Positions 36,827 through 46,202 are shown, counted from the stretch's first letter. The stretch is DNA of 64,000 bases from Bacteroides faecium (GCF_012113595.1 NZ_CP050831.1:2480001-2544000); one strand, 5' to 3'. Program-made: numbers and translations. Notes: generated by a model from the letters alone, not told the origin.

Positions 36827-36871
36827 TAACTGGTTACTGTTGCATTAGTTACTAATCATTAATCACTAATC
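36814..36871. repeat. Perfect 14-base inverted repeat spanning the protease stop codon
   Basis: Segment 36814-36827 pairs perfectly with 36858-36871, with a 30-base loop, ending three bases before the xseA start codon. There is no T run, so it is more likely an mRNA structure than a terminator. Confidence 0.6.
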
Positions 36872-36874
36872 ATT

Positions 36875-38104
36875 ATGGACTCTTTTTCCCTTTTAGAACT
36901 GAATGCGCTTGTCCGCCGTAGCCTGGAACAATGCCTGCCTGATGAATATTGGATACAGGCAGAATTGAGTGATGTCCGTTCCAATACGACCGGGCACTGC
37001 TATCTGGAATTTGTGCAGAAAGATCCTCGTAGTAACAGCCTTATAGCGAAGGCACGCGGTATGATATGGAATAATATCTATCGCTTGTTGAAGCCCTATT
37101 TCGAGGAAACTACCGGACAGCTATTTACTTCCGGCATAAAAGTACTGGTGAAAGTGACAGTTCAATTTCACGAACTTTACGGTTACAGCCTGACTGTGCT
37201 TGACATCGATCCTACATATACATTAGGAGATATGGCGCGCCGTCGCCGGGAAATATTATTGCAGTTGGAAGAAGAAGGAGTGCTGACGCTGAACAAAGAA
37301 TTGGAAATGCCGGTTCTGCCGCAACGTATTGCTGTCATATCTTCCGCTACCGCAGCCGGATACGGCGATTTCTGCCATCAGTTGCAACACAATCCCGGCG
37401 GATTCTTTTTTTATACGGAGCTTTTCCCGGCATTGATGCAGGGAAATCAGGTCGAAGAGTCTGTATTGGCAGCTTTAGACCGTATCAATGCGCGTGTAAA
37501 CGAATTTGATGTAGTTGTTATTATCCGTGGTGGTGGGGCGACTTCCGATTTATCCGGTTTTGATACGTATCTGTTGGCGGCTGCCTGTGCACAATTTCCG
37601 TTGCCTGTCATCACCGGAATTGGGCATGAACGGGACGATACAGTCCTTGATTCAGTAGCGCATACACGGGTGAAAACCCCTACGGCTGCTGCCGAACTTC
37701 TGATTCATCGAATCACGGAAGTAGCCGACCATTTGGAGGAACTATCAGCCCGTGTCCAACAAGGAGTCTATGCGATTCTTGAACAGGAATGGCGAAGACT
37801 GGAGATTCTTCAGACCCGTATTCCGAATCTTGTTCACCGGAAACTCACCGATGCCCGTTTTGCTTTACTGGCAGCCAAGAAAGACTTGTCACAAGTGACG
37901 ATGGCATTGTTAGCGCGCCAACGACATCGGCTGGAACTTCTGCAACAGCGTATCGCAGATGCTTCACCCGATAAATTGTTGAGCCGGGGATACAGTATTA
38001 CACTAAAGGATGGAAAAGCAGTGACAGATGCATCTTCGCTGAAACCGGGAGACAGGCTGGTCACCCGGTTTTCGAAAGGAGAAGCCCGTTCTATGGTGGA
38101 ATAA
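36875..38104 (+). CDS. xseA: Exodeoxyribonuclease VII large subunit
   Basis: The protein has 409 residues. The N-terminal OB-fold (about 1-105) has YWIQAELSDV and the GHCYLEF strand. The catalytic part has the family motifs SSATAAGYGDF, IIRGGGATSDLSGFD, ITGIGHERDDTVLDSVAHTR and KTPTAAAE. A coiled-coil stretch follows, with a C-terminal LSRGYSIT segment. It degrades single-stranded DNA with the small subunit encoded 59 bases downstream. Confidence 0.96.
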   Translation: MDSFSLLELNALVRRSLEQCLPDEYWIQAELSDVRSNTTGHCYLEFVQKDPRSNSLIAKARGMIWNNIYRLLKPYFEETTGQLFTSGIKVLVKVTVQFHELYGYSLTVLDIDPTYTLGDMARRRREILLQLEEEGVLTLNKELEMPVLPQRIAVISSATAAGYGDFCHQLQHNPGGFFFYTELFPALMQGNQVEESVLAALDRINARVNEFDVVVIIRGGGATSDLSGFDTYLLAAACAQFPLPVITGIGHERDDTVLDSVAHTRVKTPTAAAELLIHRITEVADHLEELSARVQQGVYAILEQEWRRLEILQTRIPNLVHRKLTDARFALLAAKKDLSQVTMALLARQRHRLELLQQRIADASPDKLLSRGYSITLKDGKAVTDASSLKPGDRLVTRFSKGEARSMVE

Positions 38105-38163
38105 TAGCAGGCATCGGAATTGTAAAATAAACATTCATCATTAACCATTAATAATCAATCATC

Positions 38164-38373
38164 GTGGCAGCTAAAAAAGAAACATATCTTCAGGCGATGG
38201 AACGTCTTGAAAAGATCGTTCGCCAGATAGACAATAATGAATTGGATATCGACGTTTTGAGTGAGAAAATCAAAGAAGCCAATGAAATAATTGCCTTTTG
38301 TACCGAAAAACTGACGAAAGCCGATAAAGAAGTCGAAAAATTATTGAAAGAAAAGCGGCAGTCTGAAGAATAA
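38164..38373 (+). CDS. xseB: Exodeoxyribonuclease VII small subunit
   Basis: This is a short helical protein of 69 residues that wraps the large subunit. ERLEKIVRQIDNNELDID is the family signature, followed by a helix ending in KLLKEKRQ. The start codon is GTG, taken because it gives the expected N-terminus before the ERLEKIV motif and no ATG lies in frame earlier. Confidence 0.95.
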   Translation: MAAKKETYLQAMERLEKIVRQIDNNELDIDVLSEKIKEANEIIAFCTEKLTKADKEVEKLLKEKRQSEE

Positions 38374-38425
38374 AAGTTATTTTTGCGAATCAAAGCTTAA
38401 GAAAAATAAACTAATACATTACGAT

Positions 38426-39445
38426 ATGGAACAAATAGACTGGGCGAATCTGTCGTTTGGATATATGAAGACAGACTACAATGTGCGAATCAATTTCCGC
38501 AATGGAGCATGGGGAGAACTGGAAGTTAGTAGTGACGAACACTTGAATCTGCATATGGCAGCTACGTGTTTGCATTATGGACAGGAAGCGTTCGAAGGAT
38601 TGAAAGCATTCCGTGGAAAAGACGGTAAAGTACGTATCTTCCGTTTGGAAGAAAATGCGGCCCGCCTTCAATCTACTTGCCAGGGAATCTTGATGGCTGA
38701 ACTTCCTACCGAACGTTTCAAGGAAGCTATCCTGAAAGTCGTGAAACTGAACGAACGTTTCATTCCGCCTTATGAGACGGGTGCTTCTCTCTACATTCGT
38801 CCTTTGTTGATTGGTACAAGTGCACAGGTAGGTGTACATCCGGCAGATGAATATATGTTTGTAGTATTCGTAACTCCGGTAGGTCCGTACTTCAAAGGTG
38901 GTTTCTCTACCAATCCGTACGTTATTATTCGCGAATTTGACCGTGCCGCTCCTTATGGTACAGGTATCTATAAAGTTGGCGGCAACTATGCAGCCAGCCT
39001 TCGTGCCAACAAGAAAGCACATGATTTGGGCTATTCCTGCGAGTTCTATCTTGATGCCAAAGAAAAGAAATATATCGACGAATGTGGTGCTGCCAACTTC
39101 TTCGGTATTAAAGATAATACGTATATCACTCCGAAATCATCTTCTATCTTACCGTCTATCACCAACAAGAGCTTGATGCAGTTGGCAGAAGATATGGGTA
39201 TCAAGGTAGAACGTCGTCCAGTGCCGGAAGAAGAACTGGAAACATTCGAAGAGGCTGGTGCATGCGGAACAGCAGCAGTAATCAGCCCGATTCAGCGTAT
39301 TGATGATTTAGAGAACGGGAAATCATACGTTATCTCTAAAGACGGCAAGCCGGGACCTGTCTGTACGAAGTTGTACAATAAGTTGCGCGGCATCCAGTAT
39401 GGCGACGAACCGGATACACATGGGTGGGTAACCATCGTGGAGTAG
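38426..39445 (+). CDS. ilvE: Branched-chain amino acid aminotransferase
   Basis: This PLP enzyme of 339 residues performs the last step of Val, Leu and Ile synthesis and the first step of their breakdown. It shows the class IV features HYGQEAFEGLKAFR near the N-terminus, the PLP-lysine region GIYKVGGNYAASL, DECGAANFF, and a C-terminal CGTAAVISPI loop. A possible -7 element TATTTTTG lies at 38378-38385 right after xseB, so it may have its own promoter. Confidence 0.96.
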   Translation: MEQIDWANLSFGYMKTDYNVRINFRNGAWGELEVSSDEHLNLHMAATCLHYGQEAFEGLKAFRGKDGKVRIFRLEENAARLQSTCQGILMAELPTERFKEAILKVVKLNERFIPPYETGASLYIRPLLIGTSAQVGVHPADEYMFVVFVTPVGPYFKGGFSTNPYVIIREFDRAAPYGTGIYKVGGNYAASLRANKKAHDLGYSCEFYLDAKEKKYIDECGAANFFGIKDNTYITPKSSSILPSITNKSLMQLAEDMGIKVERRPVPEEELETFEEAGACGTAAVISPIQRIDDLENGKSYVISKDGKPGPVCTKLYNKLRGIQYGDEPDTHGWVTIVE

Positions 39446-39489
39446 CCGGAGTCCAAATAAACACACATTTATCTAATAATTAATTTATC

Positions 39490-40113
39490 ATGTTAAAAGA
39501 GAATTCAGAACTGCGTGCAGAAGCACGTCAGGCGCTTCAAGGTAAGTGGCCTATGGCAGCCGTTGCTGCGCTTATTTATTCAATCGTTGCCGGTGGTTTA
39601 TCAGCTATCCCTTTCATTGGTGGATTGTGCTCATTGTTTATCGGACTGCCGATTGCATACGGTATTGCTATCGTGATGTTTGGCGTATTCAAAGGTAAAG
39701 ATGTTGATTTTGGAGTGCTGTTTGAAGGCTTCCAGGATTATAGTCGTATCTTTGTAACCAAGTTGCTTCAGGGCATTTACACAGCTTTGTGGATGTTGCT
39801 GCTGGTTGTTCCTGGTGTCATCAAGTATTATTCTTATGCAATGACGGATTATATCTTGAAAGAAGAGCCGGAAATGAAAAACAATGCGGCTATCGAAAAG
39901 AGTATGGCAATGATGGAAAACAACAAGATGAAATTGTTCTTGCTTGATTTGAGCTTCATCGGTTGGGCTCTCCTTTGTATCGTTACTTTCGGTATCGGAT
40001 TCTTATTCTTGCAGCCTTATATGCAGGTTTCTCGTGCAGCTTTCTATGAGGACCTGAAAGCACAGCAAGGCGGAAATATTGAAGTAGACGTTGAAGTGAA
40101 GGTTGAAATGTAA
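39490..40113 (+). CDS. DUF975 integral membrane protein
   Basis: The protein has 207 residues with several hydrophobic segments (about 20-60, 80-115 and 150-185), including SAIPFIGGLCSLFIGLPIAYG and a glycine-rich pattern typical of DUF975. The function of the family is unknown. The cytoplasmic tail is acidic. It follows ilvE by 44 bases and is ended by a clear terminator. Confidence 0.85.
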   Translation: MLKENSELRAEARQALQGKWPMAAVAALIYSIVAGGLSAIPFIGGLCSLFIGLPIAYGIAIVMFGVFKGKDVDFGVLFEGFQDYSRIFVTKLLQGIYTALWMLLLVVPGVIKYYSYAMTDYILKEEPEMKNNAAIEKSMAMMENNKMKLFLLDLSFIGWALLCIVTFGIGFLFLQPYMQVSRAAFYEDLKAQQGGNIEVDVEVKVEM

Positions 40114-40141
40114 TCGACAAATAAATTCAGCTATATAGAAG

Positions 40142-40178
40142 AATGGAGTACGGAGAAATCTGTACTCCATTTCTTTTT
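40142..40178 (+). terminator. Terminator of the DUF975 gene, overlapping the trmB promoter
   Basis: A 10-base perfect stem (40142-40151 with 40162-40171) is followed by a T-rich tail whose last bases form the -33 box of the next promoter. Confidence 0.85.
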
Positions 40179-40206
40179 GTCGGTTGCGTCAAAATCAGTA
40201 CCTTTG
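40176..40206 (+). promoter_or_regulatory. trmB: Promoter of trmB
   Basis: TTTG at 40176-40179, 19 bases, TACCTTTG at 40199-40206: an exact consensus match. The start of transcription falls near 40213, so translation from 40184 is impossible. Confidence 0.85.
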
Positions 40207-40225
40207 CGGTCTAATCAGGATTGAT

Positions 40226-40984
40226 ATGGGTAAGAATAAATTAGAAAAGTTTGCTGATATGGCAAGTTATCCGCATGTGTTCGAATATCCTTATTCGGCA
40301 GTAGATAACGTGCCTTTTGACATGAAGGGAAAATGGCAGATGGAGTTCTTTAAAAATGACCATCCGATAGTACTTGAACTGGGCTGTGGACGTGGTGAAT
40401 ATACCGTCGGGCTGGGTAAGATGTTTCCCGAAAAGAACTTTATAGGCGTTGATATAAAAGGTTCCCGCATGTGGACGGGGGCAACGGAATCGTTGCAGGC
40501 AGGAATGAAGAATGTTGCTTTTCTGCGTACGAACATTGAAATCATCGAACGTTTCTTTGCGGAAGGCGAAGTAAGCGAGATATGGCTGACTTTCTCCGAC
40601 CCACAGATGAAGAAAGCGACCAAGCGACTGACTTCCACTTATTTCATGGAAAGATACCGCAAGTTCCTGCAACCGAATGGAATTGTCCACCTGAAAACAG
40701 ACAGTAACTTCATGTTTACTTATACCAAATACATGATAGAAGCCAATAAATTTCCGGTGGAGTTTATGACGGAAGATTTATATCACTCCGACCTGGTGGA
40801 TGATATTCTTGGTATCAAAACTTATTATGAACAACAATGGCTCGATCGTGGTTTAAATATCAAGTATATCAAATTTCTGCTTCCGCAAGAAGGAAAATTG
40901 CAGGAACCGGATGTCGAAATAGAACTTGATCCTTATCGTAGCTATAATCGTAGTAAACGTAGCGGGCTGAGTACAAGCAAATAA
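40226..40984 (+). CDS. trmB: tRNA (guanine-N7-)-methyltransferase
   Basis: The enzyme methylates G46 of tRNA. The ATG at 40226 (MGKNKLEKF, 252 residues) was chosen because the promoter overlaps the alternative start at 40184. The SAM-binding motif is LELGCGRGEYT, followed by GVDIKGSRMW. The LTFSDPQMKK segment is the Bacteroidetes form of the family's FPDPWxKK motif. The C-terminal part ends in a basic tail. Confidence 0.93.
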   Translation: MGKNKLEKFADMASYPHVFEYPYSAVDNVPFDMKGKWQMEFFKNDHPIVLELGCGRGEYTVGLGKMFPEKNFIGVDIKGSRMWTGATESLQAGMKNVAFLRTNIEIIERFFAEGEVSEIWLTFSDPQMKKATKRLTSTYFMERYRKFLQPNGIVHLKTDSNFMFTYTKYMIEANKFPVEFMTEDLYHSDLVDDILGIKTYYEQQWLDRGLNIKYIKFLLPQEGKLQEPDVEIELDPYRSYNRSKRSGLSTSK

Positions 40985-41074
40985 TTTGCCGGAACAATCA
41001 CCGTAAAGTGAATCGGCAGCCACCTGAATAGTGAATTTAAATAGTAAATTGTAAATCGTCAAATAGTAAATAAA

Positions 41075-42175
41075 ATGACTCTTTATCCTAATTTGATATT
41101 GGATGCATTGGCAACGGTGCGTTATCCCGGTTCGGGAAAGAATTTGGTGGAAGCGGAGATGGTCGCCGATAATCTCCGTATTGACGGTATGACTGTCAGC
41201 TTTTCATTGATATTTGAAAAGCCGACTGATCCGTTTATGAAATCGATGTTGAAGGCTGCTGAGACAGCTATTCATACATATGTATCTCCGGATGTACAGG
41301 TTACGATAACAACGGAAAGTAAACAAGCTTCTCGTCCGGAAGTTGGCAAGATGCTTCCGCAGGTGAAGAATATTATTGGTATCTCTTCAGGCAAAGGTGG
41401 AGTGGGTAAGTCTACTGTATCTGCGAACCTGGCAGTTGCTTTGGCTAAACTAGGCTATAAGGTAGGTTTGCTTGATGCGGATATTTTCGGGCCTTCCATG
41501 CCGAAGATGTTTCAGGTGGAAGATGCGCGTCCATATGCTGAACGCATAGATGGGCGTGACCTGATTATCCCTGTAGAAAAATATGGAGTGAAATTATTGT
41601 CTATTGGTTTCTTTGTTGATCCGGATCAGGCTACTTTGTGGCGTGGTGGAATGGCAAGCAATGCACTGAAGCAATTGATTGGAGATGCGTCTTGGGGGGA
41701 TTTGGATTATTTTCTGATTGACCTTCCTCCAGGGACAAGTGACATTCACCTGACTGTTGTCCAGACATTGGCTATGACAGGGGCGATTGTTGTCAGCACT
41801 CCGCAGGCGGTGGCTTTGGCAGATGCCCGTAAAGGAATCAATATGTTCACTAATGATAAGGTAAATGTACCTATCCTCGGCTTGGTTGAGAATATGGCAT
41901 GGTTTACTCCTGCCGAACTTCCGGAAAACAAATATTATATTTTCGGTAAAGAAGGTGCAAAGAAGTTGGCCGAAGAGATGAATGTTCCTTTGTTGGGGCA
42001 GATTCCTATTGTGCAGAGTATTTGTGAGGGTGGTGACAATGGTACGCCAGTTGCGTTGGATGAAAATACCATAACCGGACGTGCTTTCTTATCATTAGCT
42101 GCGAGTGTTGTCCGGCAGGTGGACCGTAGAAATGTTGAGATGGCTCCGACTAAAATTGTCGAAATGCATAAATAG
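41075..42175 (+). CDS. apbC: Mrp/NBP35-family Fe-S cluster carrier ATPase
   Basis: This cytoplasmic P-loop ATPase of 366 residues is thought to carry and insert iron-sulfur clusters. An N-terminal MIP18/DUF59-like domain covers about 1-85. The deviant Walker A GKGGVGKST is at 106-114. DADIFGPSMP and DLPPGTSDIHLT follow. The usual CxxC after VENM is absent; here the sequence reads VENMAWFTPAELPENKYY. Cluster binding must therefore use other residues, or the protein is mainly an ATPase. Confidence 0.92.
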   Translation: MTLYPNLILDALATVRYPGSGKNLVEAEMVADNLRIDGMTVSFSLIFEKPTDPFMKSMLKAAETAIHTYVSPDVQVTITTESKQASRPEVGKMLPQVKNIIGISSGKGGVGKSTVSANLAVALAKLGYKVGLLDADIFGPSMPKMFQVEDARPYAERIDGRDLIIPVEKYGVKLLSIGFFVDPDQATLWRGGMASNALKQLIGDASWGDLDYFLIDLPPGTSDIHLTVVQTLAMTGAIVVSTPQAVALADARKGINMFTNDKVNVPILGLVENMAWFTPAELPENKYYIFGKEGAKKLAEEMNVPLLGQIPIVQSICEGGDNGTPVALDENTITGRAFLSLAASVVRQVDRRNVEMAPTKIVEMHK

Positions 42176-42224
42176 TCGGAATCCGGACTGGACAGCTTTC
42201 ATATAAGCTGTTCGTAAGATATAA

Positions 42225-42272
42225 AAAGAACCTTCATAGTTTTTATAAAGACTATGAAGGTTCTTTCTTATA
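42225..42272. terminator. Bidirectional terminator between apbC and the TlpA-domain gene
   Basis: A perfect 16-base stem (42225-42240 with 42251-42266) with an A-rich 5' side and a T-rich 3' side lies between two convergent genes. Confidence 0.9.
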
Positions 42273-42284
42273 TAGTAGCATCTA

Positions 42285-44180
42285 TTATTTATTCAATGCT
42301 TCTGTCAGTTTCTTTTTCATGGTGTCAGCTCCTGGGAAACCGGTCTGCTGGTAAACTGTGTTACCATTACGGTCGATAACAAAATAAGTCGGTACTCCCT
42401 GAATCTTGAATTTATCCATAAGATATCTCCATTGGTCATTAGTCACACGGAAATGCTCTCCGTGAACATCGGGTATCATATTTTCCCAAGTTCCTTTGGG
42501 GGAATTTTCTCCTGCGACATATAAATAAAGAATATCCTTATCTTTCAATTCTTCTTTCATCGGAATCATGGCTTTGTTGGCCATTCTGCAAGGACCGCAC
42601 CAAGTAGCCCAAAAGTCTACTAATAGGACATGACCTTTAAATTTGGAAATGATAGCAGAGAAGAGTTCTTCATTTTCTACTTCGCCTATTTCATTGATTT
42701 TGTATCCGGTCTTCTGTTTGTTCAATTCCATCTTCTTGAGCAACTCTCCATTGAGTGCTGTCAGCATCTCTTTGTAAGCAGGTGAGGGCAATGCTTCAAG
42801 TGCCGCTGTCTGTTCGGCGGTTAGCGGTGTGAAATCTTCGATAGAACGGTAGTACCTGCATGCTTCTGCCATCTGGAATAGAATTCCTTGATTAGTACCT
42901 AGATGTTGTTCCAAAAGATCTTTTCTGGAAGCAAACACACCTATCCCGTATGCATATTCCGGTGCGTATAAATCTGCCGGTGAATTAAGAACCAGTTCTT
43001 TGAATACATCAAAATAATTGTCCGGAAATTCTATTTTGGTATTCATGTAGTATTCTTTTGTCTGCTCCTTGTTCAGCTTCTGGCTGGCGACATGTGCACG
43101 CATCAGTATATCCTTGGCCATAAAAATTCCGATGCCTGTGGTTATATCCGTATTGGCTTTCAGAACTTCTTTTGCGGCAAGGCTGAGAGGAGCTTCTTCT
43201 ATTTGTTTATGAATGTCACGTCGTTTCTCTACAAAATAGTTTTTTACTCCGTCAATGTCTTTTCCGGTTACTTCGTTCACGGTTTCTCGCGGGTTGCTGA
43301 CCAAATTGGTCTGGATGGAGTTGTCCGTCAGTTCTTGTTGCAATTCAGCCAGATAACCACTGTAATACGCCTTTTTTCCATACGGTTTACTCTCTTTTTG
43401 TAAGCGTGATTGTTGGCGTGTACATTCGGCTGTGTTGATGATAATCGAGATTTCTTTGCCGGGAGCCAGGAGACACGGAATTTGGGCAAATGGGAAAACA
43501 AGTGTAGCCGGAGTTACCGTAATCACATCTGTTTGAACCTGAAAAGTTCCATCTTCATTAATGTTCACTTCTTCGGCAAAGTTCAACCATCTGACCGGAT
43601 CATTCAGATGCAATTTACCGGACGCCGGCATATCTTGCTTAAAGTCGAGCACTCTTCCTTTTAATGTGGCTTTGGCATATGTGAGTTCCGGTGTCGGCAA
43701 CTGGGCTTTCTTATTAATCTTGTGGATTATCGCATCTTTAGGTAACGGAGTTTTACGGAAATTTTTCTCGTTGAGCTGTATTCCCCATATCTTGTATGCT
43801 CCGTCAAGGTCTCCTTCAGAGAAGTCCAGGCTGGTAACATTTTCCGGTATAGGCGGAAAGAGTAACTGAAATTCCGCTTCTCCGGATTCCGGCATCCAAA
43901 ATTCTTTGTCCAGTGTTATTCCGACTCCCTTTCGGATAGGATAAAGTGCCCCGTTATTGTCTTTTAGGAAACTTCCGGTTGCTATTTTTATCCAGTATTT
44001 AGGCCGATAGTAAGCTTTCACATATACAGTGGTCACTGTGTCACTCATGACAATTTTATCAACTTCGATATTGTTGGAGCTCCAGGCAAGGAAAGGAGGA
44101 CGCTCGATAACTCTGTCTTTGGCTTGTACAGTGCAAACTGTGCAGAGTATCAAACCGATAATCCATGTGAATCTTTTCAT
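42285..44180 (-). CDS. Large TlpA-family thiol-disulfide oxidoreductase
   Basis: The protein has 631 residues with a signal peptide near 1-20. The long N-terminal part (about 21-490) resembles the DUF4369-like and helical regions found in Bacteroidetes TlpA proteins but is poorly conserved. The C-terminal thioredoxin domain has WCGPC with Cys528 and Cys531, in the context VDFWATWCGPCR. A cis-Pro is expected in GVPTYFVID. It is probably periplasmic. It lies downstream of the M56/TonB_C gene on the same strand, separated by a GC-rich repeat module. Confidence 0.88.
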   Translation of the reverse strand: MKRFTWIIGLILCTVCTVQAKDRVIERPPFLAWSSNNIEVDKIVMSDTVTTVYVKAYYRPKYWIKIATGSFLKDNNGALYPIRKGVGITLDKEFWMPESGEAEFQLLFPPIPENVTSLDFSEGDLDGAYKIWGIQLNEKNFRKTPLPKDAIIHKINKKAQLPTPELTYAKATLKGRVLDFKQDMPASGKLHLNDPVRWLNFAEEVNINEDGTFQVQTDVITVTPATLVFPFAQIPCLLAPGKEISIIINTAECTRQQSRLQKESKPYGKKAYYSGYLAELQQELTDNSIQTNLVSNPRETVNEVTGKDIDGVKNYFVEKRRDIHKQIEEAPLSLAAKEVLKANTDITTGIGIFMAKDILMRAHVASQKLNKEQTKEYYMNTKIEFPDNYFDVFKELVLNSPADLYAPEYAYGIGVFASRKDLLEQHLGTNQGILFQMAEACRYYRSIEDFTPLTAEQTAALEALPSPAYKEMLTALNGELLKKMELNKQKTGYKINEIGEVENEELFSAIISKFKGHVLLVDFWATWCGPCRMANKAMIPMKEELKDKDILYLYVAGENSPKGTWENMIPDVHGEHFRVTNDQWRYLMDKFKIQGVPTYFVIDRNGNTVYQQTGFPGADTMKKKLTEALNK

Positions 44181-44282
44181 ATAAATAGCGTTTTGTTGCT
44201 AACAAATATAAGGATATTTTTGTAACTATCCTTATGGAAAGAGAAAAAGATGCTTTTTCCCGGTATTGTTGAAAGAAATGTC

Positions 44283-44361
44283 CGGCACCGGGGAAGGGGG
44301 TGTTCGGCACCGGGGAACGCCCCTTTCCCCACCGATGAGGAAAGGGCGCGGCACCGGGGAA
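44283..44361. repeat. GC-rich module with three 13-bp direct repeats and a hairpin
   Basis: CGGCACCGGGGAA occurs at 44283-44295, 44305-44317 and 44349-44361. Between copies 2 and 3 a hairpin pairs GCCCCTTTCC (from 44319) with GGAAAGGGC (44339-44347). The block stands out sharply from the AT-rich DNA around it and lies between two same-strand genes. It could be a dispersed mini-repeat or an mRNA-stabilising element. Confidence 0.8.
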
Positions 44362-44366
44362 ATAAA

Positions 44367-46184
44367 TTATTGTAGTCGGAATACAATAGGAAGGGTATAT
44401 TCTACGGCAACTGCTTGTCCGCGTTGCTGTCCCGGTTCCCATTTCGGCATACTGCCAACTACACGAATGGCTTCTGCATCCAAAGAAGGAGAAACGCTAC
44501 GCAGTACTTTTATATCTGACAAACTGCCATCTTTTCCGACAACCATCTTTATGATGACTCTGCCTTGCTCCTTGTTCTTTTGTGCAATAGTCGGATATTT
44601 AATGCTTCTGGCAAGATACTTCATCAGCCCGGCTGTTCCGCCAGGGAATTTTGGCATTGTTTCTACTACTTTGAAAGTAGGTTCCGTATCTCCAGTTTTA
44701 ATACCTACTGCATCGGGGGTTGAATCCTCTTTTAAACCGTACCCTACTACAACGACTTCTTCCAAATCTGATTGTTTTATTTCTTCTGCTTTAGCTGGTT
44801 CGGGGCCGGTTAGCCTAAAGGCAACAGGAACTGTGAATCTGACATTTACTGTTTCTCCTCTTTGCTTGCCCGGTTTCCATTTGGGCATTGCAGCAATTAC
44901 TCGTGCAGCTTCCTTATCAAGATAGGGGTCTACGCTTCGAATCACTTTAATATCGGATATGTTTCCGTCTTTTCTGACAATGAAACTTACAATCACACGT
45001 CCTTGTATTCCTTTGGTCTGTGCTTCAACCGGGTATTTGACATTTCTGGCCAGATATTGCATTAATGCTCCCTGTCCGCCCGGAAAACCAGGCATCTCTT
45101 CCACTACTTCAAATATGACAGAATCAGGCACATTCTTGATTTGAGTCTCGGATACTTCTTTAACTTTCTTATCCTGTGGGAGAGCCATCTTTTGAATCTC
45201 TTCTGCAGGTGGCATGGAGATAGTTACTGCCTCGGGTTCAGGGATGACTTGCGTCGTTGCCTGTTCCATTACTTCTTTGGCGAACTTCTCTGTGGTACGT
45301 GCCACCATTTCGATGTTGCTGACAATCATCAACAGGGCAGCCAAGGGGAGAAACATCAGATATTTTGTTCTCCCTATTTCTTTTGTTCTTCGTTTATTCA
45401 TCATTTTAATACGATTTTTGAGTGGTAAAACATTGAAACTATTTGATAAATTTGCTGCAGCCTTGTGATGCGCCAGTCCCAACAAATGGTACTGGTATGA
45501 TTTACTATCATGTCCCGTCTCCAATACCCGGTGATCCGCCATGTATTCGAGATTCCCTCTGACTTCCCGTTTCATCAGCCAGATAAAAGGGTTGAACCAG
45601 AAGAATGTGCACATTAGCTCACTGATTAACACATCGACCGAATGATATTGGCGGGCGTGTGTTTCTTCGTGAGTAATGATTTCACCGATTTCGGACTCTG
45701 TATGTGACTGTGGATGAATGAATATCCAATGGAAGAAAGAAAACGGACCGTTTTCTTTCTTTAATAGATGTACGTGTACTCCTTGCATAGTGCTTTTAGG
45801 GCACTGGATATGTAGCCGTATGATGCTGCCCAATTGCACAAGGAAACGTGTTGTTAATGCTATTACTCCACTCCAATAGATGATTTTCATAAAGAGTATG
45901 ATTAACTCTTGCCAGTTCATCGTAGGATCCTGTTGCGGGGTTATAATTTGCTCCGGAAGTATAATTGTTGCATAAAGATCTGCCATTGCCACCATTGGTT
46001 CGTGGGCTTTTATCCATCCTTGAATGTTCAACAAAGGATAAAGTAAGGAGATGGCAAAAAAACATAGCAAAGCTACCCGACGCCAATGGAAGAAGGTGTC
46101 TTTATAGAAAAACAACCGATAGAATGCGTAGAATAGGACTATTGCTACATTTATCTTTAGAAAATAGGCTAATTCCGGAGTCAT
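44367..46184 (-). CDS. BlaR1-like M56 membrane metalloprotease with two TonB C-terminal domains
   Basis: The protein has 605 residues. Transmembrane helices lie at about 8-28, 36-52 and 96-118. The M56 zinc site is HEETH at 172-176, in the cytoplasmic loop before further helices (one near 275-295). Instead of a penicillin-binding sensor, the periplasmic part carries two TonB C-terminal-type repeats (about 370-470 and 505-605), each with GRVI...DIKVIRSV...PKWxPG. The gene follows the BlaI regulator by 18 bases. In the Bla/Mec system the protease triggers removal of the repressor. The stimulus here is unknown. Confidence 0.9.
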   Translation of the reverse strand: MTPELAYFLKINVAIVLFYAFYRLFFYKDTFFHWRRVALLCFFAISLLYPLLNIQGWIKAHEPMVAMADLYATIILPEQIITPQQDPTMNWQELIILFMKIIYWSGVIALTTRFLVQLGSIIRLHIQCPKSTMQGVHVHLLKKENGPFSFFHWIFIHPQSHTESEIGEIITHEETHARQYHSVDVLISELMCTFFWFNPFIWLMKREVRGNLEYMADHRVLETGHDSKSYQYHLLGLAHHKAAANLSNSFNVLPLKNRIKMMNKRRTKEIGRTKYLMFLPLAALLMIVSNIEMVARTTEKFAKEVMEQATTQVIPEPEAVTISMPPAEEIQKMALPQDKKVKEVSETQIKNVPDSVIFEVVEEMPGFPGGQGALMQYLARNVKYPVEAQTKGIQGRVIVSFIVRKDGNISDIKVIRSVDPYLDKEAARVIAAMPKWKPGKQRGETVNVRFTVPVAFRLTGPEPAKAEEIKQSDLEEVVVVGYGLKEDSTPDAVGIKTGDTEPTFKVVETMPKFPGGTAGLMKYLARSIKYPTIAQKNKEQGRVIIKMVVGKDGSLSDIKVLRSVSPSLDAEAIRVVGSMPKWEPGQQRGQAVAVEYTLPIVFRLQ

Positions 46185-46202
46185 AGTAATAAATATTTTC
46201 TA

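Noticed and set aside
44266..44925. Plus-strand open frame of 219 codons over the GC-rich repeat module
   Set aside because: It is mostly antisense to the TonB-type domains of the M56 gene and shows no family features.
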